Shown: piece after piece, positions 37,076 through 45,482 of the stretch
How positions within the stretch are numbered: the first letter of the stretch is position 1
How the letters are laid out: each line of letters starts with the position of its first letter
From: Streptomyces sp. CBMA29
GTDB taxonomy: Bacteria; Actinomycetota; Actinomycetes; Streptomycetales; Streptomycetaceae
Assembly (NCBI RefSeq): GCF_014596445.1
Contig: NZ_MECL01000178.1
Coordinates: forward strand, 1 to 64,000
Direction of reading: 5' to 3'
DNA: 64,000 nt
Notes under the pieces: generated by a model
Seen by the model: only the letters and a program-made list of their open reading frames with translations
What the model was told of the DNA's origin: nothing
Database searches by the model: none
Position numbers and translations under genes: made by a program

Positions 37076-37978
37076 ATGCCGACGTCTCGCGGTCTCGACG
37101 TCTCGTCGTACCAGGGCAATCAGGACTGGAAGTCCCTGGCCAGGAGCGGCATCACCTTCGCCTTCGCCAAAGCGAGCGAGGGCGAGCACACCAAGGACAG
37201 CAGATTCGCCACGCACATCGCGGGCATCATCGGCGCCGGACTCGTGCCGGGCGCCTACCACTTCGGCTGGCCGAACCAGAACGCGGCCACGGAGGCGGCC
37301 AATTACGTCGCCGCCGTGAAGTCCCATGCCAGAAGCGGTTTCCTGCACGTCCTGGACCTGGAGCGCCGCTCGGACGGCGCCAACTACTCGGGCCGTACCG
37401 CGGCCCAGATCCGCGCCTACGCGCAGACCTGGATCACCGCCGTACAGAAGGCGTTCCCCGGACAGCGCGTCGGCGTCTACACCTCCGCCGACGACATCGC
37501 GGCCAAGCACCTGCCCGCGAATTCGGCTTTCCTGTGGTACCCGGCGTATCCGGCGGGCGCCATGTCGTACGCCGACGCGGAGAAGCGCCCGCAGCCGTCG
37601 CCGTCCGGACTGCACCCGCTGTTCTGGCAGTTCACCAGCACCCCCATCGACCGTAATCTCGCCTATCTCTCCCCCGCCGCCCTGCGCGCGTGGGCGAGCG
37701 GCACCCCGGAGGACGACATGCCCGACCCCAAGGACTTGTGGGCCTACAAGGGCCAGCTCAACGGCAAGGTCGACCCGCACGACGCGTACAGCTATCTGCG
37801 CGGCACCAACGCCGACGTCAGGACGCTGATCACGCGGCTGAGCGCGCTCACCGCCACCGTCAACACCCTGGCGCAGGCGCTGGCCACCGCGAATCCGGCG
37901 CTGGACACGGACACCCTGGTGTCGAAGGTGCACCAGGCCATCGACGACGCGGTGGCGGCGGACGCGGTCCCGGAATAG
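37076..37978 (+). CDS. GH25 lysozyme (muramidase) without signal peptide
   Basis: The 300-aa protein starts at ATG 37076 with GGAGGGCTC before it. The GH25 fold is clear: RGLDVSSYQGNQDWKSLA (catalytic-site Asp8), FAFAKASEGEHTKDSRFATH, GAYHFGWP and FLHVLDLERR (the DxE pair). LFWQFTSTPIDRNLAYLSP is the final strand. From about residue 215 a C-terminal helical region starts at MPDPKDLWAYKGQLN and includes AYSYLRGTNADVRTLI. There is no export signal or hydrophobic N-terminus, so it resembles phage endolysins that need a holin; no holin or other phage gene is adjacent. Confidence 0.87.
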   Translation: MPTSRGLDVSSYQGNQDWKSLARSGITFAFAKASEGEHTKDSRFATHIAGIIGAGLVPGAYHFGWPNQNAATEAANYVAAVKSHARSGFLHVLDLERRSDGANYSGRTAAQIRAYAQTWITAVQKAFPGQRVGVYTSADDIAAKHLPANSAFLWYPAYPAGAMSYADAEKRPQPSPSGLHPLFWQFTSTPIDRNLAYLSPAALRAWASGTPEDDMPDPKDLWAYKGQLNGKVDPHDAYSYLRGTNADVRTLITRLSALTATVNTLAQALATANPALDTDTLVSKVHQAIDDAVAADAVPE

Positions 37979-38123
37979 CTCCCGGCGGTCCCGCCCCCCG
38001 GGCCCGCCCCTGCCACTTGTCCCGATTCGGTGTCCCGTAACGGCGCTTTGTGGGGCCCGAGTTGCGCGCGGGGTGCTCCGCCAGGTATCCACAAGCGGTG
38101 ATGCTGCGGGGGAAGGTGACACC

Positions 38124-39026
38124 ATGGCCATGGCTGGACTGACGGCTGCCTGGAAGCGGTCCGCGCCGGGACGGCTGTGGAAGCAGGCCACCCACATAGA
38201 GTTGATGCACCGTTCGATGGGCTTCGCCGCGCTCGGCTTCGTCACGCTGATGCCGCTGCTGGTCGTGGTCGCCGCCGCGACGCCGTGGGAGAACCGGCCC
38301 GGCTTCGCGCAGTGGGTCGTCGACGGCATGGGCCTGAACGCGGACGGTTCGCACAGCGTCCGCAGCCTGTTCGCGGCGCCGCGCAACGTCCTGAGCGCCA
38401 CCAGCGCGTGGAGCCTGGCCTCGCTCGCCTACTTCGGCCTCACCTTCGTGGCGAGCGTCGAGACCGGCTACCGCAAGATCTGGGACCTGCCGTCCGGGCC
38501 CTGGCACCGCGACGTGCGGCGCGCGGTGTGGCTCGCGGTGCTCACCGGCTATCTGTTCTGCGAGTCGCAGAGCGCCGCGCTCATGGGCAGCGGGCTGCTG
38601 CGCGGCGGCGTACGCATCGTCCTCACCTTCGTCCTCGGCGTCGTCTTCTTCGCCTGGGGCCAGCGCTTCCTGCTCGGCGGCGGCGTGGACGTCCGTACCG
38701 CGCTGCCCGGCGCCGTGTTCACCATGCTCGGCCTCGCGGGCCTCCGGCTCTTCTCGCACCTCTTCTTCGCCCCGATGATCGTCTCCAACGCCGTGACGTA
38801 CGGCCCCGTCGGGACCGTGCTCACCGTCGTCACCTGGCTGGTCGGCGTCGGCTTCGTCGTCTTCGGCGGCGCCCTGCTCGGGCGGCACGTACGGGACGGG
38901 CGGATGCTGCGGCGGGGCGGCGAGATTCCCCGGCCGCAGCGGCCGGAAGGGTGGTACGAGGAGCCGAAGGAGACGGCGCCTGGTGTGCTGTGGCGGTCGG
39001 ACGGGTCGGGCGGGACGATCGACTGA
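38124..39026 (+). CDS. YihY/BrkB-family membrane protein
   Basis: This 300-aa protein has about six membrane helices and was once misnamed ribonuclease BN. ATG 38124 follows GGGGGAAGG at seven bases. Family-like sequences include HIELMHRSMGFAALGFVTLM, the YFGLTFVASVETGYRKIWDL segment and the C-terminal TWLVGVGFVVFGGALLGRHV. The function of the family is not settled. It converges on the ATP-grasp gene, 19 bp apart. Confidence 0.82.
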   Translation: MAMAGLTAAWKRSAPGRLWKQATHIELMHRSMGFAALGFVTLMPLLVVVAAATPWENRPGFAQWVVDGMGLNADGSHSVRSLFAAPRNVLSATSAWSLASLAYFGLTFVASVETGYRKIWDLPSGPWHRDVRRAVWLAVLTGYLFCESQSAALMGSGLLRGGVRIVLTFVLGVVFFAWGQRFLLGGGVDVRTALPGAVFTMLGLAGLRLFSHLFFAPMIVSNAVTYGPVGTVLTVVTWLVGVGFVVFGGALLGRHVRDGRMLRRGGEIPRPQRPEGWYEEPKETAPGVLWRSDGSGGTID

Positions 39027-39045
39027 CGACGCCTCAGGTGTCGTT

Positions 39046-40281
39046 CTAGCTGGCCGCGGTGGCCGTTTCGCCGAGGAGCGGCGGGGGTTGGGCGGTGTCC
39101 CGTGCGGCGGTGCGCAGGGCGGCGCTGCGGGCGCCGTCGATGCCGGTGAGGACGCGTACGGGCTCGGGGAGCGGCGCGGGTTCTGGGAGCGATGCGGGTT
39201 CGTTCAGCGGCGCGGGTTCTGGGAGTGGCGGTGCGGGCTCCGGGAGTTGGACGGCCGCCGCCATCTCCGTCGCGCTCTCCGTGATCGCGATCCGGCCGCC
39301 GAGCCGTGGCGCCGGAAGCGCGCCCGCGTCGCCGCGCAGCAGCAGCCGTACCGCCGACCACGGCAGGTTCACCCCGGTGAAGGCGGTCTGGAAAATGCCC
39401 GCCGAAGCACGGGGGTTGGCCTCAAGGAGCACCGGTCGGCCCTTGCGGTACCGGAGTTGGACGTTGGAGAGATACGCGAGCCGGAAGTGCCCGACCAGCC
39501 GCCGCGCGATGGCGACAGGCGCGGGATCGTCCAGCAGCAGCCGGTAACGCCCCTGCTTGGAGCGGGCGATGCCGGTGAGCATGGCGCCGCCGGGAGCCGA
39601 CAGGCAGTCCACGCTGACCTCGGGCCCGTCCAGATACGGCATCACCAGGAACTCGGGTACGGTCTCGCCCTCGTCCGCCGCCCGCTTCAGCGCGCCCGCC
39701 ACCGAGGCGACCGACGCCAGCGGTACGGGCGCGGCCAGCAGGTCCTTCAGCCGCAGCGGCCGGTCCTCCAGGATGCGGAAGCCGAACGCCGAGAACTCAC
39801 CGGCGGGTTTGACGCAAATCCGCTCCCCGGTCTCCCCCAACTCCCCTACCGCCGACCTGAATCCCTCGGCGTCCGACACCACGCGCCACGGCGGCACCGG
39901 CACCCCGGCCGCCCGCGCGGCCTCGTACGTACGGCCCTTGCTCGTCAGCACGTCGACCGCCTCGGGCGGCGAACACATCAACCGCGTACCGACCGCCGCG
40001 AATTCCTCCGCCCGCCCGGCGAGCGCCGCCAGCCGTCTGGGCGGGATGAGGACGTCGATCGCGTGCCGTCGGCAGAACTCGACCGCGAAGGCGGCGTATT
40101 CGTCGTCACCGACGTACCGCGGCTCCGACTCCCCCACATCGCACGCCGCGAGCGCCGGCGCGTCCCGCAGCACATTGGTCCCGTAGATCCGTACGTCCAC
40201 CGCGTCCGGGTTGTCGCGCAGCATCCCCATCACCTGGGTCGTGGCCACCCCCGCGCTGCTGAGCCATATCCGAAGTGCTAT
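39046..40281 (-). CDS. ATP-grasp enzyme with apparent ATA start
   Basis: The protein is 411 aa if started at ATA 40281, seven bases after AAGGAG. It would begin (M)ALRIWLSSAGVATTQVMGML, the natural N-terminus of this fold. No ATG or GTG lies nearby; the only standard alternative is TTG 40344, which lacks a ribosome-binding site and adds a basic tail. ATP-grasp features are VLTSKGRTYEAARAAGVPVP, RICVKPAGEFSAFGFR, FLVMPYLDGPEVSVDCL and VLLEANPRASAG (metal-binding Glu/Asn). The C-terminal 60 residues carry LPEPAPL-type repeats. The enzyme would ligate a carboxylate to an amine or thiol; its substrate is unknown. Confidence 0.8.
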   Translation of the reverse strand: MALRIWLSSAGVATTQVMGMLRDNPDAVDVRIYGTNVLRDAPALAACDVGESEPRYVGDDEYAAFAVEFCRRHAIDVLIPPRRLAALAGRAEEFAAVGTRLMCSPPEAVDVLTSKGRTYEAARAAGVPVPPWRVVSDAEGFRSAVGELGETGERICVKPAGEFSAFGFRILEDRPLRLKDLLAAPVPLASVASVAGALKRAADEGETVPEFLVMPYLDGPEVSVDCLSAPGGAMLTGIARSKQGRYRLLLDDPAPVAIARRLVGHFRLAYLSNVQLRYRKGRPVLLEANPRASAGIFQTAFTGVNLPWSAVRLLLRGDAGALPAPRLGGRIAITESATEMAAAVQLPEPAPPLPEPAPLNEPASLPEPAPLPEPVRVLTGIDGARSAALRTAARDTAQPPPLLGETATAAS

Positions 40282-40490
40282 CGCGATACTCCTTCGCCCT
40301 CCGCGCGAACCCCCGGAGCCCGCCGTCCGACCATGCGGGCGCAAGCCGCCGACGGCCCTGGAACCCCCAGGCCGCGCGCCTTTCCCCGATCATGTGTGAG
40401 CGCACCTTAACCCCGGACTATGACGCCCACATTTCCCACCCGCTTCAACTCGCCAACATCACCGGCCGGGACGGTGGCACGCCCCCAGGG

Positions 40491-40853
40491 TCACCAGGCG
40501 GTGGCGAGCCAGGCGGTGACGGCCGCGAGGGCGATGAGGGCGATGTTGAGGCCGGTGACCCTCGCCTCGCCGCGGGAGAGGTGGAGGGCGGTGGCCAGCA
40601 CCTGGAGGACGAGGAAGCCGAGCGCGGCGACCAGCGCGAGGACGGGGGCGACGCCGGTGAGCGGCGGGAGCAGCAGCCCGGCGGCGCCCAGGATCTCGAC
40701 GGCGCCGATGGCGCGGACCGCGGGCATCGGGACGGTGTCGACCCAGCCCATCATGGGCGCGAGCCGCTCCTTGCTCTGCGCGGTCTTCTTGCCGCCCGCG
40801 TAGAGGTAGAAGGCCGCGAGCAGTCCGGCGAGGATCCAGTAGGCGGTCTCCAT
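40491..40853 (-). CDS. DoxX-like small membrane protein
   Basis: The 120-aa protein has four hydrophobic helices: METAYWILAGLLAAFYLYAG, then a GGKKTAQSKERLA loop, AVRAIGAVEILGAAGLLLPP, and two C-terminal helices. ATG 40853 is preceded by GGAGG at eight bases. It fits the DoxX-like/SURF4-type family often controlled by HxlR or MarR regulators. It is divergent to an HxlR gene with repeats between, implying control by that regulator. The frame is open upstream through the repeat tract, where it would encode VTI repeats. Confidence 0.82.
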   Translation of the reverse strand: METAYWILAGLLAAFYLYAGGKKTAQSKERLAPMMGWVDTVPMPAVRAIGAVEILGAAGLLLPPLTGVAPVLALVAALGFLVLQVLATALHLSRGEARVTGLNIALIALAAVTAWLATAW

Positions 40854-40869
40854 GGGTGCGTCCTCCGTC

Positions 40870-40923
40870 ATGGTCACGATGGTCACGATGGTTACGATGG
40901 TTACGATGGTTACGATGGTTACG
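40870..40923. repeat. Six 9-bp tandem units
   Basis: ATGGTCACG occurs twice and ATGGTTACG four times without interruption. The tract sits between the DoxX start and the HxlR operator region. It could alter spacing of the divergent promoters if the copy number changes. Confidence 0.85.
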
Positions 40924-40925
40924 AC

Positions 40926-40968
40926 TTGTAAGTAAGCACATGATCGGTGACCATGGAGACGCTTACAA
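40926..40968. promoter_or_regulatory. Candidate HxlR operator
   Basis: A perfect inverted repeat, TTGTAAG (40926-40932) and CTTACAA (40962-40968), is separated by 29 bp. The left half is followed by TAAG, giving an overlapping TTGTAAGTAAG. The right half lies about 100 bp before the HxlR start. The GTAAG/CTTAC halves resemble sites of quinone/aldehyde-responsive HxlR regulators. No binding data exist. Confidence 0.5.
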
Positions 40969-41066
40969 AAGGCACACGGGTGTGCCTTACGCACACGGAC
41001 ACGCACACGGACATGCGCACGCACACGCACACGGACACGGACACGGACACGCGACGGAGGGCGCCG

Positions 41067-41450
41067 GTGTCGAAGTACCGTCACTCCTGCCTCATCCGCG
41101 GCGACGGCGGCCGGGCGATCCGGGGCATCCTCGACCGCGTCGGCGACAAGTGGACGCTGCTGGTCGTCGCCACCCTCGACGGCGAGCGCCTGCGCTTCAC
41201 CGCGCTCCAGCAGCGCGTCCCCGGCATCTCCCAGCGCATGCTCACCCGCACCCTGCGCCACCTCGAACGCGACGGTCTCGTCTCCCGCACCGTCTACCCC
41301 GAGGTCCCGCCCCGCGTCGAGTACGAGCTGACCCCCCGGGGCCGCACGCTCATCGCCCCCGCCGTGGCCCTGGCCGAGTGGGCCGTCGACAACAACCCGG
41401 CGATCGAGCGGAGTCAGGCCGCGTACGACGACGCGGCCCGCCAACTCTGA
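41067..41450 (+). CDS. HxlR-family transcriptional regulator
   Basis: 127 aa from GTG 41067 (GGAGGGCGCCG upstream). An ATG at 40947 is in frame, but it would add a Thr/His/Asp simple repeat encoded by a CACACGGA microsatellite, so the GTG is preferred. The winged-helix domain shows CLIRGDGGRAIRGILDRVGD, KWTLLVVATL, RFTALQQRVPGISQRMLTRT and LRHLERDGLVSRTVYPEVPP. Cys8 or so near the N-terminus is in the position of redox-sensing cysteines in YodB/HypR. It probably represses the divergent DoxX gene. Confidence 0.9.
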   Translation: MSKYRHSCLIRGDGGRAIRGILDRVGDKWTLLVVATLDGERLRFTALQQRVPGISQRMLTRTLRHLERDGLVSRTVYPEVPPRVEYELTPRGRTLIAPAVALAEWAVDNNPAIERSQAAYDDAARQL

Positions 41451-41462
41451 GGACGGTTCCGC

Positions 41463-42263
41463 ATGAAGCGTGCTTACGACGACGAACGGCTCGCCCGCTC
41501 CTACGAGTCGGGCAACGAGATGCCCGACGAGGCCCTGCGCGCATGGGTCGGCCTGATCGGTTCCTACGTCGGCTCCGCCGCCGCCTCCGGCGCCTCCGCC
41601 TCCGGCGACCGCCCCGCGCCCGACGTGCTCGAAGTCGGTTCAGGGACCGGGATGTTCGCGGCGGCGATGGCCCAATGGATCGACGGCGCGAACGTCTTGG
41701 GCGTGGACGCCTCCGAGGCCATGCTGTCCGAGGCCCGGCGGCACCATCCGCACCCGGCGGTGCGGTACGCGCACGGGACCGCCGAATCGCTGCCCGCCGC
41801 CGACGACGCCTTCGACCTCGCCCTGCTCTCCCGGGTGATCCACCACTTCCCCGACCGCGCCGCCGCCGCCCGCGAACTCGCCCGCGTCCTGCGCCCCGGC
41901 GGCACGGTCGTCGTCCGCACCACGTTCAAGGAGCGCCTGGACGCCGTCGTCTACGACTACTGGCCTCCCCTGCGCGCCACCGACGCCCTCCGCTTCCCGG
42001 CCATGGACGACGTCACGGCCGCATTCACCGCCGCCGGCTTCGACGTGCGCGAGATCCGCTCCTTCACCCAGCCCGTGACCCGGAGCCTGCGCGACTACCA
42101 CGCCCGTATGACGACCCAACCCCAGTCGAAATTCGACCTCTTGACGCCAGCTCAGTTCTCCTCCGGCCTCGACCGCCTCGCCGCGGCGGCCGACCGCGAG
42201 CCGTACGACGACCCGGCCCCGGTCGACGAGCGCTACGACGTGGCCGTCTTCACCCTCCGCTGA
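41463..42263 (+). CDS. Class I SAM-dependent methyltransferase
   Basis: This 266-aa protein has motif I as VLEVGSGTGMFAAAM, an acidic loop VLGVDASEAML, HGTAESLPAADDAFDLALLS as motif II/III and LARVLRPGGTVVVRT after it. It is the UbiE/Methyltransf_11 type. The substrate is unknown. It starts 12 bp after the HxlR stop codon and may be in its operon. Confidence 0.85.
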   Translation: MKRAYDDERLARSYESGNEMPDEALRAWVGLIGSYVGSAAASGASASGDRPAPDVLEVGSGTGMFAAAMAQWIDGANVLGVDASEAMLSEARRHHPHPAVRYAHGTAESLPAADDAFDLALLSRVIHHFPDRAAAARELARVLRPGGTVVVRTTFKERLDAVVYDYWPPLRATDALRFPAMDDVTAAFTAAGFDVREIRSFTQPVTRSLRDYHARMTTQPQSKFDLLTPAQFSSGLDRLAAAADREPYDDPAPVDERYDVAVFTLR

Positions 42264-42317
42264 GCGCGTGCCGCGTGCGGGCCGTCGTATGCGTGAAAGT
42301 CGTATGCGTGACGTCGT

Positions 42318-42824
42318 ATGAGTGAACTGGTCGACCGGGTCGACGAACAGGACCGCGTCCTGGCAGTCGTCGACCGGGCGGAGGCGATCCGTGAGGGCTG
42401 GCTGCACCGCGTCGCCACCATCGTGTGCCGCGACCCGGACGGACGGTTCCTCGTGCACCGCCGCCCGCACGGCTCTTCCCGCTTCCCCGGCCAGTACAAC
42501 TGGCTCCTCGGCGGCGCCGCCGACGTCGGCGAGTCGTACGAACAGGCGGCGGCCCGCGAGTTGTTGGAAGAGCTGGGCGTGCGGTCCGCGCCGCGCCTCG
42601 TCCTCAAGTTCCTCTGCGCGGGGGCCATCAGCCCCTACTGGCTCGGCCTCCACGAGACCGTCGTCACCACGGCGATCCGGCCGGACCCGTACGAAGTCCC
42701 CTGGCACACCTGGCTGACCGCCTCCGAGCTCGAAGTCCTCGTCCAGCGGCCGGAGTTCGTGCCCGACGGGCGCGAGGCGTTCGCCCGCTACCGCGCCGTG
42801 GGCGGCGGGGCGCCTGGTATGTGA
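42318..42824 (+). CDS. Nudix hydrolase (IDI-like subgroup)
   Basis: This 168-aa protein begins SELVDRVDEQDRVLAVVDRA, as in isopentenyl-diphosphate-isomerase-like Nudix proteins. The Nudix box GGAADVGESYEQAAARELLE, continuing ELG, is complete. The start ATG lies in the third of three near-identical 14-15-bp tandem copies of GTCGTATGCGTGA (42284-42327) and has no clear Shine-Dalgarno. It follows the methyltransferase by 54 bp. Confidence 0.87.
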   Translation: MSELVDRVDEQDRVLAVVDRAEAIREGWLHRVATIVCRDPDGRFLVHRRPHGSSRFPGQYNWLLGGAADVGESYEQAAARELLEELGVRSAPRLVLKFLCAGAISPYWLGLHETVVTTAIRPDPYEVPWHTWLTASELEVLVQRPEFVPDGREAFARYRAVGGGAPGM

Positions 42825-43149
42825 CGCTTCCCGTACGGCTACCGATTCCCCACGGTTTCCGTCAAGGGCCCCTGACCCCGCACCCGTCCCCGTACCGGAG
42901 CGGGCTCGGGGCACCCTTCCCCCGTCGACTCCACGGTCCTGTTCGACGCGATACGCGCCTCCGGCCGCCAGGTGACCCGGCCCCGACGTGGCCCCTGAAC
43001 GCCTCCGCGCCCTCCCCTCCACTGCCTCCATCCGCCCCTGGGACGACGTCCAGCAGCCCCATCCCCTTCTCCCCCTTCCGCCGCTAGTCCCCGAGGCGCG
43101 AGGCCCCGAGCCCCGCCCTTCACCGAGGACGGCCGAGTGATCGGCGTCG
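42825..43149. other. Stretch with no supported gene
   Basis: Frames exist on both strands, but none has start context or recognisable sequence. The stretch marks the border between ordinary chromosome and the accessory region. I looked for a copy of the tRNA-Lys att repeat here and saw none. Confidence 0.4.
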
Positions 43150-43477
43150 TGTGGGCCGCCGTCGAAGATGAAGCGAGGTGATCGTCCCAAGGGCCGTGCG
43201 GGGGAACCCAGTCGACGACGAGAAGGCCGTGGAACGTGACGTCGAGGCCCAGTTCCTCCCTCAGTTCGCGGCGTGCCGCATCATCCGGGGCTTCGTTCGC
43301 CTCGGCCATGCCGCCGGGGAGGTCCCGGCCAGGTTTGCAGGTGGGCTTCACGAGCAGGACCCGGCCTTCCTCATCGCGGAGGAGGACGTCGGCGGAGACC
43401 CGTTTACGGGCCTACGTGGCGTTGCCCTCGGCGAGGTAGGCGTTCCAGGCTTCGGGGTCGGCGGGGCTGGGCTTCAT
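43150..43477 (-). pseudogene. Broken Nudix gene, paralogue of the intact copy at 48313-48831
   Basis: From ATG 43477 the reading matches the intact paralogue: PADPEAWNAYLAEGNAT, then a TAG where the intact gene has a Gln codon, then ARKRVSADVLLRDEEGRVLL and VKPTCKPGRDLPGGMAEANE. The Nudix box APDDAARRELREELG is preserved. After PPHGPWDDHLA a one-base loss shifts the frame (FIFDGG is restored in another frame) and homology fades by about 43150. A nonsense codon and a frameshift together make it a pseudogene. Confidence 0.85.
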
Positions 43478-43524
43478 GGGGACGGTCACCTCCGCAGGGC
43501 GCGAGTGAGGTCGGCGACTGTTGC

Positions 43525-44619
43525 TTACCCCTGGGGTCCGAAGTGCCACAGGGGTGGCGTGTAGCCCTCCGGGTGGGAGGAGATCAGGAGTGCGCGGAGG
43601 TCGCGGCGCTGGGTGCCGGGCAGTCCGAGGGCTTCGGTGAGGCGGCGGAAGGTCGTATAAGTGACGCCCTGGGCACGGGCCGCTGCCGCGATGTGGGCGA
43701 CGCGGGCCAGGACGGCGGCATCGTCGAACGCCACGGACGTCCGGTCGGAAAGCCGTTGGACCTTGGCACGCTCGTAGTCGATCTCCGAGAAGCCGCAGAC
43801 CTCGCGGCTGTGCCGCTCGGCTTCAGCCAGGCTCGTCGTGGCGCGGACCGCGCGAGCCAGTTCGTTGCGCTCGACCGCCTCCCCCAAGTCGACCTCGTAG
43901 ACGGCCGGTCCCTCGTCGGTGAGCGGGACGGGCAGCCCGGAGTCCCGGACTTCGCAGAGGCCGCGAATGCCTCGGGCCGTGGCGGCCAGCATGGCGGTGG
44001 CCTCGGAGGGATGCCATTCCAGTACGGCGCTGACGGGCTCGACCTGCTCGGCCGTAAGCGTAAGAACGCGGGAGCCCAGGCGGTCGCGGAGGACATCGGC
44101 CGGGATCTCCCCGTCGAGACCGGGTCCGGCCACCAGCAGGCGGATCGGCACGTCGACCCGAGCACAGGCCGCGAGAGAGAGCGCGTCCCCGAGTGGACTC
44201 TTCAGCCCCGGCTCGTCACCGCGCGCGAGGATGTCGCCCCCGACGTCCAGGAGATCGACGGTCGACGGGGAGAACTCCGCGATCAGTTCGTCCAGTTGAC
44301 GTGTCATGCCTTCGGCGCCGCGATGCGGGTCCATGAGAGCGAACGTGTAGGTCAGCTCCGCCGCGAGCCGCGGTAGCGTGGAACCGGCGGGCGCGACGGG
44401 CCTCGCGTCGGCGGGAACCGCCCAGACGCTGTGCGTAAGCCGCCGAAGGTCCCTGAAATCCGCCGCCCCGCGGGGCCCCGGCACGGGATCGACGATCAGG
44501 CGGTCCCACGCGTACGTGAGGATCACGGCAGGCTCGTCACCGCCGTAGAGAGCGGCGTCCACCACCGCGGCGGCGACCGCGTCGCCCCCGCCGCCGGCTG
44601 CCACGATCAACCGCGTCAT
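43525..44619 (-). CDS. DUF1152 family protein
   Basis: This 364-aa protein begins MTRLIVAAGGGGDAVAAAVV, the glycine-rich start of DUF1152, with ILTYAWDRLIVDPVPGPRG, LLDVGGDILARGDEPGLKSP and FRRLTEALGLPG later. The GGGGDA motif suggests nucleotide or phosphate binding, but no reaction is established for the family. It is divergent to the GntR gene (83-bp gap), and the shared operator suggests co-regulation. Codon bias is host-like. Confidence 0.8.
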   Translation of the reverse strand: MTRLIVAAGGGGDAVAAAVVDAALYGGDEPAVILTYAWDRLIVDPVPGPRGAADFRDLRRLTHSVWAVPADARPVAPAGSTLPRLAAELTYTFALMDPHRGAEGMTRQLDELIAEFSPSTVDLLDVGGDILARGDEPGLKSPLGDALSLAACARVDVPIRLLVAGPGLDGEIPADVLRDRLGSRVLTLTAEQVEPVSAVLEWHPSEATAMLAATARGIRGLCEVRDSGLPVPLTDEGPAVYEVDLGEAVERNELARAVRATTSLAEAERHSREVCGFSEIDYERAKVQRLSDRTSVAFDDAAVLARVAHIAAAARAQGVTYTTFRRLTEALGLPGTQRRDLRALLISSHPEGYTPPLWHFGPQG

Positions 44620-44645
44620 GCGGCCAGCGTACGAGCCTCAGGGTT

Positions 44646-44682
44646 GGCCACTCACCTATAGTGGCCAGAGGTAATAGCCACT
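44646..44682. promoter_or_regulatory. GntR operator overlapping a -10 element
   Basis: GGCCACT (44646-44652) and AGTGGCC (44660-44666) form a perfect 7-bp inverted repeat with a 7-bp spacer. A further GCCACT (44677-44682) follows. TATAGT (44657-44662) inside the palindrome looks like a -10 hexamer for the GntR gene, so the regulator probably represses itself. Confidence 0.65.
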
Positions 44683-44702
44683 TGTGGACAAGAGGAGACC
44701 TG

Positions 44703-45443
44703 ATGCCGCAGATCGAGGAGGCTCAGCCGAAGTACCTCCAGATCGCGCACCATATCCGCGATCAGATATTGCGCGGCGACTTGCGGCCCGGCGACGAGGT
44801 GCCCTCGGAACGGCAGCTCGCGGCCTCGTGGAACGTGTCTCGCCCAACAGCCGCCCGCTCACTGGAGGCGCTGAGCAGCCAGGGCCTGGTCGAGAAGCGG
44901 CAGGGTTCGGGCACGTACGTGCGGGGTCTCGAAGTCAACCGGCGAGCAAGGGAGTTGTACGGACGGGCGCGCCAGACCGGGCACATCTACACACCCGGCG
45001 AATACGCCGTGATCACCTTGGCCGCGTGGTCGCAGGCCCAGGAGCATGTCGCGACGGCACTGGGACTGGCGAACGACCACAGAGTCGTCCAGCGTCGGCG
45101 CGTGACCAACAACGAGACCGGGCCGATCACGCTGTCCACATCCTGGTTCGCGGCCGACGTCGGACAGCAGGCCCCGAAGCTCCTGAATCCGGAACGCATC
45201 CGGGAAGGAACGCTCCTGTACGTCGAGCGCGCCACGGGTCGACGGGGAAGCTACGCGGAGGACCGGATGTGCGCCCGCGCGGCGACAGAGGAGGAGGCCG
45301 CGGACCTGGGGCTGGAGACGGCGACGGCGGTTCTCGTCGTACATCACGTCGTCTATGACGCGCAGGACCGGCCCTTGGAGTTCGCCGAGGCCACATACCC
45401 TCCGGACCGGTGGGCGTTCGAGCAGGGCTACGAACTGACCTGA
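44703..45443 (+). CDS. GntR-family regulator (HutC/UTRA subfamily)
   Basis: 246 aa from ATG 44703 (AAGAGGAGACCTG upstream). The winged helix is AHHIRDQILRGDLRPGDEVP, SERQLAASWNVSRPTAARSL, EALSSQGLVEKRQGSGTYV. The UTRA effector domain follows from about residue 80 (VVQRRRVTNNETGPITLSTS, ERATGRRGSYAEDRMCARAA, LVVHHVVYDAQDRPLEFAEA). Operators of matching sequence flank it on both sides (44646-44682 and 45483-45522). The effector is unknown. Confidence 0.92.
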   Translation: MPQIEEAQPKYLQIAHHIRDQILRGDLRPGDEVPSERQLAASWNVSRPTAARSLEALSSQGLVEKRQGSGTYVRGLEVNRRARELYGRARQTGHIYTPGEYAVITLAAWSQAQEHVATALGLANDHRVVQRRRVTNNETGPITLSTSWFAADVGQQAPKLLNPERIREGTLLYVERATGRRGSYAEDRMCARAATEEEAADLGLETATAVLVVHHVVYDAQDRPLEFAEATYPPDRWAFEQGYELT

Positions 45444-45482
45444 CGTACGACACCGTGTGTGCCGAACCGCTTGCGCACCGCA

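Noticed and set aside
40947-41066. N-terminal extension of the HxlR regulator with Thr/His/Asp repeats
   Set aside because: Encoded by a microsatellite; a strong ribosome-binding site precedes the downstream GTG 41067, which gives a normal-length HxlR protein.
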